DNA of 64,000 bases from the NCBI GenBank assembly GCA_023105745.1, contig JALGQZ010000002.1:46102497-46166496 (forward strand), given 5' to 3'. The position numbers were made by a program, and so were the translations under genes. The notes beneath the pieces were generated by a model that saw nothing but the letters and a program-made list of their open reading frames with translations, was not told the origin of the DNA and did not search any database. This stretch comes from Austropuccinia psidii (lineage: Eukaryota; Basidiomycota; Pucciniomycetes; Pucciniales; Sphaerophragmiaceae). This document shows positions 48,700-61,040 of this stretch, piece after piece; the stretch's first letter is position 1, and each line of letters opens with the position of its first letter.

Positions 48700-49880
48700 T
48701 TTTCCTGAAGAAATTACAAAAGCATTAATTTTATTTTCTTTGAACATGTTGTTTCCTTCTTGAAGATTTTAAAATACTACGATAAAGAACCTTTCAAAGC
48801 CCTAAGGAGACCAATAAATTAGCATGAAAGCTTCTTTGAAGACATCACTTTTTCTCTAAATTTCCTCAAGCCATGAATCATTTGTTATAAGAAGTATCCC
48901 TTGGATCAACAAAAGTACTTTTTGAGACATATTCATGAAGCCTATCCCCATATTACACAGGAAGCTAATTTTTTCCTTGGTATTTTGTTGCTATCACAAA
49001 TAGCATCCAACAAATTTGCATCTATATCCTTCCTCTTTTAAAACATACGCAGGATATATCCCTTTTTTAAATGATGGTTGATATATTCCAAAACTTTAAT
49101 CCCCAAAGATAGCATAAGAAAAAATCTTTTATTTTTCTTGTTTCAGAACTTGAGGATACTTTGAAGCCTCATAATGAGGAATTGGGAGATATTCTAGGAG
49201 CTGCAAAGAAACAAATCCAGATAATAAGGGAAAAAATGTATGGGGATCCATTTTTATATATTAAGGATAATGGAACTCATTGAACTAAATGATTGAAAAA
49301 GACAGAGAGAAAGTTCATTCTCTGCTTGGGCCTCAGAAAAGCTGAATTAATTCCTGTAATGTTTTGTTTTTGAATGATAGCAGATGTTAGAGCTAGAAAA
49401 TCTTTCTCAAGAGTGAAAGAACCCACAATACATATTATCAGCTGGCCAATAGGGATACAAGATTATAAGGGTAGCATCCCCATATAGCAAGAAATCTGAA
49501 TATCCACAAAATTCCTCAAGTATTTACAAGATTGCCTCTTTCAAGTAACATATAAAATCCCAAAGGGTTCCTAGAAAATTTTTCTCCACATATTAAAATT
49601 TTAGAAATGAGGCTTATTGACCTGAACATGATCACCTTTGAGAGAGTTGCAGATAGCTGAAATCACAAAAAAGCAGTATTATTTTTATTCAATTTATGCA
49701 GTGAGTCCTCTTTGTTTGGTATGAAGATTAGGAGCTAAATTGAGGAGAAATTCATATTTAAATATATTGTCATTTCTAATAGATTTTCTAAAGAAGGGTT
49801 ACAATGTGTATGTTCTTCCCCAACCCAAATACTGAACAAAATATTCCTTAGAGGTAATAGCACAAAGATACTAGAGACAG
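48700..49880 (+). pseudogene. Decayed multi-exon gene, unidentified, cut by element D
   Basis: The plus strand reads as protein with scattered stops from about 48770 (YYDKEPFKALRRPIN, later QQKYFLRHIHEAYPHITQEA near 48910-48970). A strong acceptor-like TTTTTCTTGTTTCAG ends at 49146. The next exon-like stretch runs to the LTR of element D (ELEDTLKPHNEELGDILGA, FLENFSPHIKILEMRLIDL). Stops occur every 20-60 codons. No family was recognised. Element D's insertion at 49881 truncates it. Confidence 0.4.
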
Positions 49881-51300
49881 TGCCAGGCTGAGTCTATGAT
49901 GAAGCTAATAAAGACTAATTGAAAGACTTAACTATGACTTTTACACAGTGAAAATGCTTCAAAAAGATTGTTTGATGATGAGGTATACAGGGATTTACTA
50001 TTGAGGAATAGTCGTGGTGAGTGCTGTTGGAAGCCCTGGGTGCAATAATTATCAGTTGATTTACTATAATAACTACTACAACAATTAATATTATAGTTAT
50101 AACCTGATTATTTTCCAAGAGTATAACTGCTTTTAACAGTTGTACTATGTAGGAATTCAAGATCAGGAGGAGGAAACCTTTTCTGGTAGAGAAAAGATCC
50201 CTTTTTATCCTAAAATTGGGTGAAAAAGTCTGTTAGACATTTCCATGTAGAGGAAGTGAAGATTTTTAACTTCCAAGAACTGGATTGTGATTTTCAAAAT
50301 TCCTGTAGGACTTGTATTGGGCTCAGATGTTGTTTTGAAACCACACCTGGGCAGTTTTCACCAATACAGGGTGAAGATTTTCATCTGGGGACCACACAGC
50401 CCTCTTCTGATGTGTATTATGTGTAGAATTCTGTACAGAACCTGTATGAGACCCCAGTATTGACCAAACTAAGAGTTATAAAAGGATAAACAAGCTTCTT
50501 CATCTGCTTTACACCTCATAATAAGAGCTATGGATATTATCCCACAGTAAAACTGTATTGGTCTAACTGTGGCATTTTGACCTTAAAACTGCCATATGTT
50601 TGTCCGTTCTTGATATATAAAGCTCAAAGTTGGTTCAATGTGTAGCCCTGGATGTTTTATAAACAATGGAACCTCATTTGATATGGCTATAATTAAATAT
50701 GGCAAAGCTATTCCATGTACAAGATTTTTTGTACCTATGTATGATTTGTTTGAAATCTGTATGGAGCTTGTTTGCCCCATAAATTTTGTTCTAGATGAGA
50801 TATGGGGAAATGGATGGCACCATCAGTTAGCCCTGATGGCGCGCTTTCAAAATGACCCCACTTTAGGTATCTCACACTAAAGCTGTAGAAGTTAGATGGG
50901 AGGTGAATATTTTATTCCCCCTTATTTGACCCTATTTTGGTCATGACTTCAGTAATTTTGATGCTAGCTCAATTTGGATAGTACAATTAGATAGCCCTGA
51001 ACTGGAGCTTCATTTTGAATACCCATTTGATGGGGTTAACCCTCTTCCTCTGCATTTCAGATTAGAGGTGAAAAGTAAGGTTTATGCTCAGCAACCGCTT
51101 TGAGCAGGAATAACTTTGTTATTATTTCTTCCATGATTATGGGACTTTTATGTTTGAAAAGAGGTGAGTTTCATATTTTGTTTGATACTTTTTGAGCTGG
51201 TTTGGCTCAGCTGCATGTTTTGGTGGTATCTTGGCTTTACCATTGGTTTATGGTATTTGGCTGTCATGCTTGTGCTCTGGTTTTGAGTCACAGGCTGACA
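49881..51300 (-). repeat. 3' LTR of element D (1420 bp)
   Basis: In plus orientation TGCCAGGCTGAGTC to GGCTGACA. It matches 57917 onward and, in reverse, element C's LTRs. Confidence 0.9.
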
Positions 51301-51315
51301 TACCCTCCCTCTAAA
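51301..51315 (-). other. Polypurine tract of element D
   Basis: On the minus strand a TTAGAGGGAGGGTA-like purine run lies directly before the 3' LTR. Confidence 0.75.
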
Positions 51316-51324
51316 AAAGGCTCA

Positions 51325-54300
51325 TCATTGATGAGGCTTTTCTGTCCTCCTAGAGGCCCTGAATCCCCTCAGATGAAGGTTCCCATCTGTTACAGCATCT
51401 TCTGCCAACCATTTGCCTGTATATGCTGTCTGGTTTTGAAATCTGACCAAGTAATGTCTCTGGTCTTTACCATTCAGCCTTATCTTCCTTGCCTTGATGA
51501 TTTTCTTCACAGGGCCAGGGGAGTATTCCACCTCCACTAGTTCTGGTGGAGTGGTATTTTTCTTCCTGGAGGGGAACTTATCCTCCTCTGTCTGGAAGTA
51601 TGGCTTAACCAAACTCACTGGGAATACTGGGTGTTTCCTAGAAAACTCCTCTGTGAGTTTGACCTCCACTGAATTTTTACCTATCAGCTTAATGATAGTG
51701 AAGGGCCCCAGAAATGAGTCATTCATCTTCTTTGGTCCCTTGAGGTTGATGAAGTTGAGTGTGGACACTAATACCTGGTCCCCTTCTTTGAAGTCAGGTT
51801 CCATGTGAGATTTGTCCTGCCTCTGTTTGTTTTATTCTTTTGCCTCAGCTATGCATCTAGCAGACGTATCACAAGCCCTCTTCCACATACAATGGAAGGC
51901 TTAAGCTGTTGGGTGGATAGTCAGAAGATTTTTCTTCAGGTGATCCACAGGCAATAGGGGGTTCCACCCTTTTTCTACCAGTGAGTGTGATTTACCTGTG
52001 GTGGAGTGGTGTCTTGTGTTTGAAGGCAGCTGGACTTCTGGTAGAAGGGTAACCCAGTAATGGGTGTATCCTTCATAGTCTTTGTATTCCATGCCATATG
52101 CACAGAATCTTCTGATGATGTCCTCCATTTTTTGGATCATCGTTTCAGGTAAACCATCTGTCTGTGGGTTGTAAGCTGTGTAGATTGCAAGTTTAGTACC
52201 AAGCATGTCATACAAGTTGGTCCAAAATTCTGATGTGAATTTCAGGTCCCTATCACTAATGATAATTTTAGGGACTCCACAGCTCATATTATATTATTCC
52301 AAAATAACAAGGCAGTATCAATTTCTCTGTCCTCCTTGTGACATGGTAGGAACCTCACACTCTTGCTGAACCTATGAACTATGATCAGGCAAGCATTGAA
52401 GTTTTGTTTTCCTCCTGGGACAAGTCCTGTAACCCAGTCCATGTTGATGGTTTACCATGGTTGTTTGGGTTCTTCTATGTGTTGAAGTAGCCCATACTTC
52501 TTCCCATGCTTTCTATCCGCCTTCTGGAATCTTTCACAAGTGTTGATATATTCACTCAACTCTAGTTCTCATTTGGACCACCAAGCTGTGCTTGCTACCC
52601 TTTCCTTGGTCCTGTCTTGACTCATGTCTCCCATATAGGGGTGGTCATGGCATTCCTGCAGGATCAGGGATATATGGTCCCTGTCTACTACTGTGAGTTA
52701 ACTTGTGTGCCTCTCTCTATGGTAGAGCAGGCCATCTATAAGGAAAGGCTTGTTGTCCTTATAGTCCCCAACCAGGGTTCCTCTGGGTGAGATTGAAGTT
52801 TTGGGCTCCTGTTCTCCTGTTGAAGGAGTTGCAACAATATGCCACATTGTTTGTGTTTGGCATATGTCTTCATTACTGCACTGAAGAGCTCATTATGCAG
52901 TTCTGAGGAGCTTATTCCCAATATGGGAGTTTCTTTCCCTTCTGATTAAGTGTTTCCACTGTCTGGGGTACCACTTCTTGGTTCCCATTCAGAAAATCTG
53001 AATATTTCAAACACTTCAAGGCTGTGCAGTCTGTGTAGACTTCAAAGACTGAACCCTCCAAATAATAGTGGAGTTTCTCTAGAGGCCAGAGTAAGCATAT
53101 CCATTCAGTCTGGGTAGCCCCATACCTTGCTTCTGAATCTTTCAGTTGCCTAGAGATGTAGCATAACACTCCCTCTCTGGGTTCACCATCTACAATTTGT
53201 CTCTGGTGAAGGGCTGCCCCTAAGCCTTGGCTACAGGCTGCATCTATATATAAGTTGAACATTAGTTCAAAGTCAGGTAAGATGAGCCCAGGTGTATTAG
53301 TGATTTCACTTTTAATCGTCTCATATGCATCCCTTCTTTCCGTTGTCATTTAAAAAACTACATCTTTGGAACATAACTTGTATAGACTACTAGCTATGTG
53401 GGCAAAATTTCTAATGTGATTTCTGTAGTAGCTAGCAAACCCAAGGAAGGATTGCATCTACTTGATGTTTTTTGGTACTGGCCTTAGCAGTACTGCTGCT
53501 ACTTTAGTCTGGTATATGGCCAGACTAAGACCTGCGACTTTGTTTCCCAGTGCCAGTAATTCTTGTTGGTCAAAATTGCACTTCTTAAGTGAAATTATCA
53601 TATTGATGGGTGTGCATTTACTTAGGACTCTTTCTATGTATTGCACATGGTCTTCCAATGTCTCTGAGTATATAATGATGTCATCAATATATACTACCAT
53701 CCAGAATTCCAATATTTCTTCCTGAAATATTGTGTTAATAATCCTTTGGAAGTGGGCTGGGGAATTTTTGATGCCAAATGGCATCCTGGTGTACTCATAT
53801 ATGCCCATATGGAATATTATTCTGAGTAGCTTCATGGAGTTTGGTTTAACTGCATTCTGGTGGAAGCCTTTCATACAATACATATTGTTTATGTATTTGG
53901 CCTTTTCCAGTTTGTCTAGGGAATGAGGTATTCTTGGTACAGGGAACTTGTAAGCTTTTGTGTAGTTATTCAGAGCTCTGAAATCCCCACACAACCTAGA
54001 TTTTCCATAATTCCAGGTGATAAGGATAGGAGTGGTGATTTCCACTATTTTGTTGTGTCCTATCTTCCTTATGACATCCATTTCTAGGAGTTCATTGATG
54101 TGTTTCTTCCAGACTTTCCGGGTATGGAGGTCTTCTCAGCATGGGTGGATAGGGTCTTTCCACATCCAGATATAATTCTATATCATGGCCTCTGATTTTG
54201 CATAATGGTTCTTCACCAATGGAAAATGCTGGTCTATTTCTCCTTAGCATATTCAGTAAACTAATTTTTTGTTTACTGGTGAGGGTAGTGCTGAATTGGC

Positions 54301-56937
54301 CCTACCTGAATTCATTCAGTAATTTTTCTAGAGGGTCATGGGTAGAATCTGGTATATGTCAAGTGCAAATTCCTTTTCCTTGGTTGTACCAATAATAATG
54401 TGCCTGTTTTTACTATTGTAAATATCAATTCAATATATCCTCAGGTAGTCTGTTCCCAGTAAAAACCCTTGGATGTGGACATCTTCCCGCAGAACAACCT
54501 CTGGGTTGAGTCCGATATTACCTTTCCTATGGGGTATAATTATCTCCTTGATAATTGTCTCAATGGATGTCATGTTCCCTGATGCACCTTTGAAACTTTT
54601 GGCCTTGGTTGGCAAGAACTGCTTTTCCCAATCTGGGATTTGTTGATCCAGATAATTTCTGGACACTATTGAGCGGTGTGCTCCACTGTCAATGATCAAT
54701 GGGTGTTGAGCATTGTCAATACAAAAAGTCATCTTTGTGGCTGTCCCATGTATATATGCCATTCCTTTAGCTGGTGTAACTAGGAATGTTTGTGAATCTT
54801 GTGTGTTTTTACACAAGTTTTTATTTTCAGTGTCTTGTGGAATGCCTGCTTTTAACTGCATGTCCCAAATTTCTAGTGGTGTTTCCTCTTGGTACTCCAC
54901 TGGAAATTCCTCTCTTGGGTCTTGTTCTTCATCAGATTGTTCTCTTATGGCATCACCCATAGAGTCTGATTCAGAATCCTCTCTAGGGTATTCCTCCTCT
55001 GGGACTTTCTCAATGGCATAGACTTTCTTATTTGCCTTTGGAAAGTTATTGGCATAATGATCTGTTGAAACAAACATGTGACAAGAGTTCTTCTTATTAG
55101 TCACTTCTGCCACTCTTCCTCTGGGTTTTTCTTTAAGCTTCACCCTGAAAGGTTGTTTCTCTCTGAAACCACTGCCTTTATATGAAGAATATTTCCCTAT
55201 TTTTATTCTTTTCCTTACATCTTGTAAGGTGTTTGAAATGTCCTCTAGTGTGCAACTTTTGCTACATATGACGTTTACTGCATGCTCTAGTTCTCCTGGA
55301 ATCTGTGTAAGGAATTTTTGATTCCTCATCTGAATATTTATTTGAGGATAAATGGCTTTAAGTCTTTGAGACTTTCTAAGACACAAATCATATTGATCTT
55401 TGTCCACAGAGTACTTTTCATTTTCAAATGACATGATCTTTTGAAATATCCAAGTACCATTGCTATACTTCTGGATGATTTGACTCTTCCACCATGGCCA
55501 GTTTCTTCTGCCATGGATTTCTTTCATCTCAGTGTACTAAGTACTAGCATTTCATTTAAGTGCTGTATTCCATCTAGCAGTAATCTAGTAGTCTGGTATG
55601 CTTGGCACATCAATGAAGAGTCATTCAATATAATCAATGAGCTCCACATGATCATATTCTCCTGTGCCTGAGACTTTGGGCCAGCTTGCGGCCTCTGGAA
55701 GCTGTCTTAATGCTTCCTTCTCAGAATAAGAAATTTTCTCTCTATCTTGATATTGAGATGGAGACCTTGCCTTATTCTCCAAAAGGGTATCTGGTTTGAT
55801 GTCTTCTTGGTGGTATGGATTATCCAAAACATGGCCTTGTGGTTGGGGCTTCATGTTTTGGTAGACATCAAACAATTTGTTTAAGTCTTTATTCAGATAA
55901 TCCCTGTCCCTTTTGCAGTAGTTCTGTTCTTTAAAGACTAAAATCAGTCTTTTATCGGTTTCTTCAGAAGATTTGCTCAATTGAGAATGGCCTTCTTGAA
56001 GGGTTTTCAAAATTTTGTCCATGGAGGATGTTAATGTTTTTATCCTCTAATGGTTTTCTTGGAGCTCTGAAAACTGCTTTTGAGCTTTCTACAAAAATTG
56101 GGACATTTTTAACCACAGTGAATCACTGTTTACGTTACTCTCAGGTGTAACAACACTGTGTTCATTCTGAGTGGGGGTAATATCGTTGGGGCTACTGATT
56201 CTAGAAGTATTTGCAACTATTTCTGGCTCTTTTGTACTTATTTCACCAAGTCCAAAAGCTTCTGGATCATTGGGTCTGACTCTCTCTGCCTTTTGTTGAA
56301 AGAGGTCTTGTTTTTGCCCTTGTATTGTTGTCTTCTCCGGGAAACTACCTGGGAATGTGAAGAATGGTGACTCTTGGCCACTGATCTGTTGGTGCCTGAA
56401 TGGTTTGAAGCCACTGGAGAGCTGGTTTGGCCTACTCCTTTTGAGCCTGAAGGAATCTGAGTATGCCCTCTCTGGGTCAGCTGTTCTTCTATAGCTTGGA
56501 TAGTGGCTTGATTCTCCCTTATCCTGGTTTCCCTCTCCTCCAAGAGTCTGGACTTCCTGGTGGGATTCCAATCTTTGTTTATTACCATAAGGTCTTTGAA
56601 TTCTATCTCTTTGAGACATATCTTCTGAAAACTTGCTTCAAGTTCTGCCCAGTGGGATGCTAAGTTGAACCTCTTGTTGTTCATGCTCCATTGAAAAAGG
56701 TCTTTGAGGAGTTAGTGGAGCTGAAGAACTTAATCCATATCCTTCCAGTCCTCTGGTTTGAGGTTCCTGTTGAATTGGAAAGTGAATGACAGAGTGGATA
56801 TTATTTCCCTCAATGTCTTTCCATCCACCACTGTGTCAAAGGTGTCCTCTTCCACCTCTTCTGGTTCTGGACAAGTCTTCTCTGTCCTCTGGCTGGTTCC
56901 TTGGAATGCCAAGGTTTCTGAGGTGTACAGGTGACAT
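51325..56937 (-). pseudogene. Element D gag-pol polyprotein
   Basis: Nearly all segments share the frame of ATG 56937, so gag and pol form one ORF of roughly 1870 codons without a frameshift signal. Order: Gag N-terminus (56937-56089, three stops); coiled coil (56022-55640); capsid (about 55640-55300, EIHGRRNWPWWK); zinc knuckle near 55100-55060 with two of four zinc ligands changed to Phe (CHMF, NNF); protease with intact DSGA near 54690; RT 54081-53458 with intact YIDD at 53691-53680; RNase H start 53349-52980 ([16 protein letters not shown]). A deletion of roughly 100 codons and a frame change follow. Integrase includes INMDWVTG in a shifted frame near 52440 and IISDRD to PQTDGLPET in 52287-51901. 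A chromodomain-like end lies at 51804-51325. It is inactive, but every domain is readable. Confidence 0.9.
56238..56917 (-). pseudogene. Accessory reading frame overlapping gag, element D
   Basis: This frame is offset from gag-pol. It is open 56917-56733 (acidic: CPEPEEVEEDTFDTVV, then FTFQFNRNLKPEDWKDMD), is broken by two TAA codons that would be CAA (Gln) by one change each, and is open again 56684-56241: a helical stretch, then Arg/Lys/Ser-rich (VVSRRRQQYKGKNK), stop at 56240. It ends before the capsid. Element C keeps the same wording in the same relative frame (TC.EPE, FTFQ, EDWKDMD, SHHSSQFQVVSRRRQ). It is reached from the leader exon by splicing in phase. Possible roles of the basic tail are nucleic-acid binding or nuclear targeting. 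This is inference. Confidence 0.5.
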
Positions 56938-56985
56938 ATCAGTGTTTACAAGCAGTCAAAAACTTAATTTTCTTAGGGCATTTAC
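56918..56985 (-). other. Candidate second intron of element D leader, containing the gag start codon
   Basis: Donor CAAAG/GTAAAT, branch-like CACTGAT and acceptor CACCTCAG/AAACC give a 68-bp intron. The gag ATG (56937-56935) lies inside, one base after a TGA that closes the unspliced leader frame (TGATATG). Element C has the same layout (33545-33615), with the acceptor changed to GAG. Confidence 0.5.
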
Positions 56986-57285
56986 CTTTGACTGTGCCTT
57001 GTAAAAATTTATTGTCTACTGCTTTGGGAAATTTGCCTTTAGGGGTTACAACTGGGTTAATTATTGTAATCTTACCTGCACAAGTGATCAAGTCTGGTTT
57101 ACCTTGTATTGATGCAGAGATTTGTGGCTTTATAATTCTCTGGCTGGCAATTGGTGTCCACTTCTTTGCTGTAATGAGGTCTTCACTATGCGTGTTTCCT
57201 TTGCCATTGCTTCCCTCTGGCTCTGAGGGTCTCACTGGTATATTAGCCTGTGACTGGGTTTCAAGTGGTATGAAATTTTCTTCCA
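56986..57285 (-). pseudogene. Leader exon upstream of gag, element D
   Basis: The 300-base exon is bounded by acceptor GTTTTATTCAG and donor GTAAAT. It is open throughout: EENFIPLETQ, a Pro/Ser/Gly/Lys stretch, ITAKKWTPIASQR, GKITIINPVVTPKGKF. It is not a known Gag domain. Joining it at 56985/56917 continues in phase into the overlapping accessory frame, and unspliced it ends at TGA 56941-56939. Confidence 0.55.
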
Positions 57286-57861
57286 CTGAATAAAACAGGA
57301 ATAAGAGGGCTTAATGTCAGTTAAGACTTCTTGAAATGCTGTTTGCACATCTAAGAATGGCCTCTGGGCAATATATTTCTATATTATACCCTTGTATTAT
57401 GACAGTGCAATTGAAATTAGCAATTACATGTCAAAAATGCAGCTTGTAGATTTCCGATACACTGTTTGTATACCAGTATCTCACAGATTAACTTGTAATT
57501 AACAAGTGTAATCTAAAAGTGGTTATGTAAAGGGTAATTGAAATTATCAATATACCCAACCATGCCTCTAATACTGCTGTTTTACAGTAAGAGAGGTGTC
57601 CGTCTTAATTAAAAAGGGACAGTATTGATGTCTTAAAGTGTTTTAATATGTAAAACACACCAAAAATAAAGGTTTTGTGGTGATTAAATTATAATCAACC
57701 ACGTAAAAAGGAAATTCAAATGGAAAAACACAGTGGTATATGGTCATATACCACTCAAAAAACAAATATGAGATATTTATTATATTATTTTTAAAGAAAT
57801 TTTCGACCTAAAAAAAAGAAACAATAGTGCAAGAATCAAGAAAATAAAAGAAAATACTCAC
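57286..57861 (-). other. Candidate leader intron of element D (576 bp)
   Basis: The donor AAAA/GTGAGTATT lies about 36 bases inside the primer binding site and the acceptor is TTTTATTCAG/TGG. Joining the two sides makes AAAA-TGGAAG, which creates an ATG in frame with the leader exon. A second ATG ten bases upstream of the donor would read out of frame. The intron interior shows no ORF. Confidence 0.45.
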
Positions 57862-57897
57862 TTTTGGCATAAAAAAGGTCCAAAAATCCAATAAAAA

Positions 57898-57913
57898 CAC
57901 AGCCAGGCCCCCA
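57898..57913 (-). other. Primer binding site of element D
   Basis: Minus strand TGGGGGCCTGGCTGTG, three bases inside the LTR edge. Confidence 0.75.
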
Positions 57914-57916
57914 AAA

Positions 57917-59190
57917 ATTCAGGCTGAGTCTATGATGAAGCTAATAAAGACTAATGACAAGCTTTAACTATGACTGTGACATGGTAAAAATGATTAAAAA
58001 ATATTTTTTGGTGATAATAAAGGTTGATTATGAGGTATACAAGGCTTTAATATTGAGGAATAGTGGTGGTGAGCACTTTTGAAAGCCCTGTGTGCAATAA
58101 TTATCAGTTAGTTTACTATGATAACTACTACAATAATCAATATTATAGCTATAAACTGTTTATTTTCCAAGAGTATGACTTTTTTTGACTGTTGTGCTAC
58201 ATAGGAATTCAAGAGCACAATGAGGAAACCTTTTCTGGTGGAGAAGAGGCCCCCTTTTATCCTAAACTTGGGTGAAAAAGTCTTCTAGAACTTTCCATGT
58301 AGAGGAAGTGAATATTTTTCACTTCCAAGGACTGGCTTGTGGTTTTAACAAGGCCTGTATAGCCTTCATTGGGCTCAAGTGTGGTTTTGAAACCACATCT
58401 GGGAAGTTTTCACCAATACAGGGTGAAAATTTTCATCTGGGGACCACATAGCCCTCTTCTGAGGTGTATTATGCATAGAATGCTGTACAGAACCTGTACA
58501 GGACCCCAGTATTGATGTAACCATGAGGTATTGAAGTATAAAAAAGCTTCCTTGTCTGTTTGACACCTCATAATCATAGTTATGGGATATTATACTATAG
58601 TAAGGCTGTATTGATCTAACAGTGGGATTTTGACCTTAAACCTGTCATAGCTATGTTGGTTTTTGAGATATCAAGCTCAAAGTTTCCTCATTGTGTAGCC
58701 CTGGATGTGTTCTACACAATGGTACCTCATTTGATATGGCTATCATTAAATATGGCAAAGTTATGCCATGTAAAAGATCTTTTGTACATATGTATTATTT
58801 GCTTAAAATCTGTATGGAGCTTATTTTCCCCATAACATTTGTTCCAGATGAGATATGGGGAGATTGCTGGAATCATGAGATAGCCGTTATTGTTCTCTTC
58901 CCAAAAAGACCCCACTTTAGGTATCTCATAGTAGTACAGTAGAAGTCAGATGAGAGGTGAATATTTTATTCACCCTTATTTGACCTTACTTTGGGCATAA
59001 CTTCAGTAACTCTGGTGCTAGCTTAATTTGGCTAGTACCATTGGATAGCCCTGACTTAGAGCTTCATTTTGAATACCCATTTATGGGGGGTTAAGCTTCC
59101 CCTTCTGGATTTCAGATGAGAGGTGAAAAATAAGGTTTATTCTCAGAAACAGCTTTATATCATTTTACTTTATTATTCTTATGGATTTTA
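57917..59190 (-). repeat. 5' LTR of element D (outer end eroded)
   Basis: It matches 49881 onward closely from CAGGCTGAGTC to about CAGATGAGAGGTGAAAA (59120). Similarity becomes weak beyond about 59150, and the terminal GGCTGACA is absent. A TATA-like GGATAAAAGG is at 58262-58253. Confidence 0.85.
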
Positions 59191-59829
59191 CTCTATGAAA
59201 TAGGTTATCATTTGTTTATGAATCTTACAGAATATTTCATGAAAAAGGTGTATACAGAATGAAAGATATACAAGGTAACCCTTTGATTGATTTTTTCCGG
59301 CTTGTCTTGAATAAGGGGGTTTAGTGATTAATTTGTAAACATTCTTCTTGCTGACTTATCTATGAGTTAATTCAAGGAGTCTTGAAATAGCATAGAATTA
59401 TTTGAAGATTTTTTTTTCACATTTGTGGAATGATAGATTAATGCAGAGTGGCCAATCTACATGAAAGAGACATTTTGTATAATTTTGGTTACCTTTTATG
59501 TAATTTCCATTCCTTATGATTTTCCTTTTAATTTCTGGATACATGGAGAGTTTTGTGCTTTTTCCTTAAGGGGAATTTCCTATCCTTTCCCTCTAGAGAT
59601 GTGTAGTTCAGCCAATATATGAGTGGGAAAATCTGAGGTGTGGAGGTATTTTTTCACATGAAATTTGTTCTTCAAAATACCCCTGGCATGATAAGTATTT
59701 AATTTGAGGGTAAAGGTGAGCTTGGGTCTAGAGGAAAATGGCTTTTAACACAACATTGCTTTCCAATTCTGTGAGAAACATTTTTTGACACATTCTCTGG
59801 GTGGATTATGGAAGAAATCCTATGACAAA

Positions 59830-61030
59830 GAAATAATTCACCTTCTCTACGGACTAATTTACCACAGAGAAACAAATACATGGGCTGTAAAATCTTTATA
59901 TAGAGATTTGATCAAATTTATAATGGAACAATGCCATGATATTCAATTATAAGGATGTTGCTATTATGGAATAATAAGAGCAAAGAGGGACTCATTTATA
60001 TTATTATCCTTTTGGGAGAAATATGCTACCTGTCACATATCCTCGAAAGCTAAATCTCCACTGAAAAAACACCTTATTATTAGTAACATGAAAGGTCCTA
60101 GTAGACAATGGGAGATTGTGAATAGAAATTGTGTTACTGGAATATATTCATGAAATGATAGCATATATTTCATTCCTTCTTTGTTCTTACTGACAGATTT
60201 AGTAACACTGAGTTCAATTCACTGTTCCACAAAAAAAATACAGCCATGAATACAGAGCTTCTTTTGGGTAATAGGATAGTCATGGTAACTTCTTTTTACC
60301 CAGAAATATGTGACAGGGATTCATGATGAACTTGAGAATTTTGGAACCAAATTCCTATCTTACATTTCTCATTACCCACATAATAATGTTTTTTCAAGAG
60401 GGATGACATGGGAGTTATATGAGATGTTAAGAAGGCTTGCGCATTGAGCTTGAAGCTAAAATATATTCATAAATTTACCCACTATTGATATACCCTTATT
60501 AATTAATTTTAGCCAGCTTGAAAACCATCTTCTAATATCAGCACCAGAAATAGTCCTTCAGTTATTGTGGAAGGATAGAATTTCAACATTCCCCACAATT
60601 CTCACAGACTCTACTTGGTTGAGATAAATGCAACATCTGAGAGCTGCAAGGGTATGCTTAATAAATTCAGGAAAGCCCCTGTGATATTAATATACAGGCG
60701 CTTGGAATATGTCACAGAAATGCCTGCCAGATCACAAAAAAGTGAACTCTTCCACAAAAGGCTATTAAACCATGTGAAATCTTGGTACTATTGGGAGGAT
60801 TTAGAGCAAATTTTACCAATGTGACAGTAACTTTTGTTTTAATGAGATATCTTCCTGAAGTGCATATATCTGATAGATGGTCTTACCCATAGCCTCAACT
60901 CTATGAATCTCTACTTGTCAAAATGGGTTCCTCAAAAAATTCCAAAGACATGGAGCCCTTGTTCCCTATTGAATAAGAAAAACCAGTTATTTAGGTTTCT
61001 AACAGTCAACCTCCATCTCAAACCAGAACT
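59830..61030 (+). pseudogene. Decayed integrase and pol end of a fifth Ty3 copy (element E)
   Basis: LIYHRETNTWAVKS, then an altered zinc-finger region (EQCHDIQL, ATCHISSKAKS), RQWEIVNRNCVTG in place of the MDWVTG motif, and later LVEINATSESCKGMLNKF (near 60610-60665) align with element A at 469-1320. Catalytic residues are mostly lost: Asp1 has become Asn in NRNCVTG, and the second Asp region is garbled near 60315. The stretch to 61030 corresponds to the C-terminal domain but is barely recognisable. It leads directly into an A-type LTR, so it is an older relative of element A. Confidence 0.7.
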
Positions 61031-61040
61031 CTACACATGA

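Larger units (their letters stand above)
49881..59190 (-). mobile_element. Ty3/gypsy element D, both LTRs (about 9.3 kb)
   Basis: On the minus strand: 5' LTR (59190-57917, outer edge truncated or eroded), primer binding site (57913-57898), leader intron and exons, gag-pol in one main frame (56937-51325), polypurine tract (51315-51301), 3' LTR (51300-49881). The 5 bases GACAG (49876-49880) would be the target duplication, but the other side is lost. It is the most complete Ty3 element here, though it has several stops, a ruined zinc knuckle and a deletion in RNase H. Confidence 0.9.
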
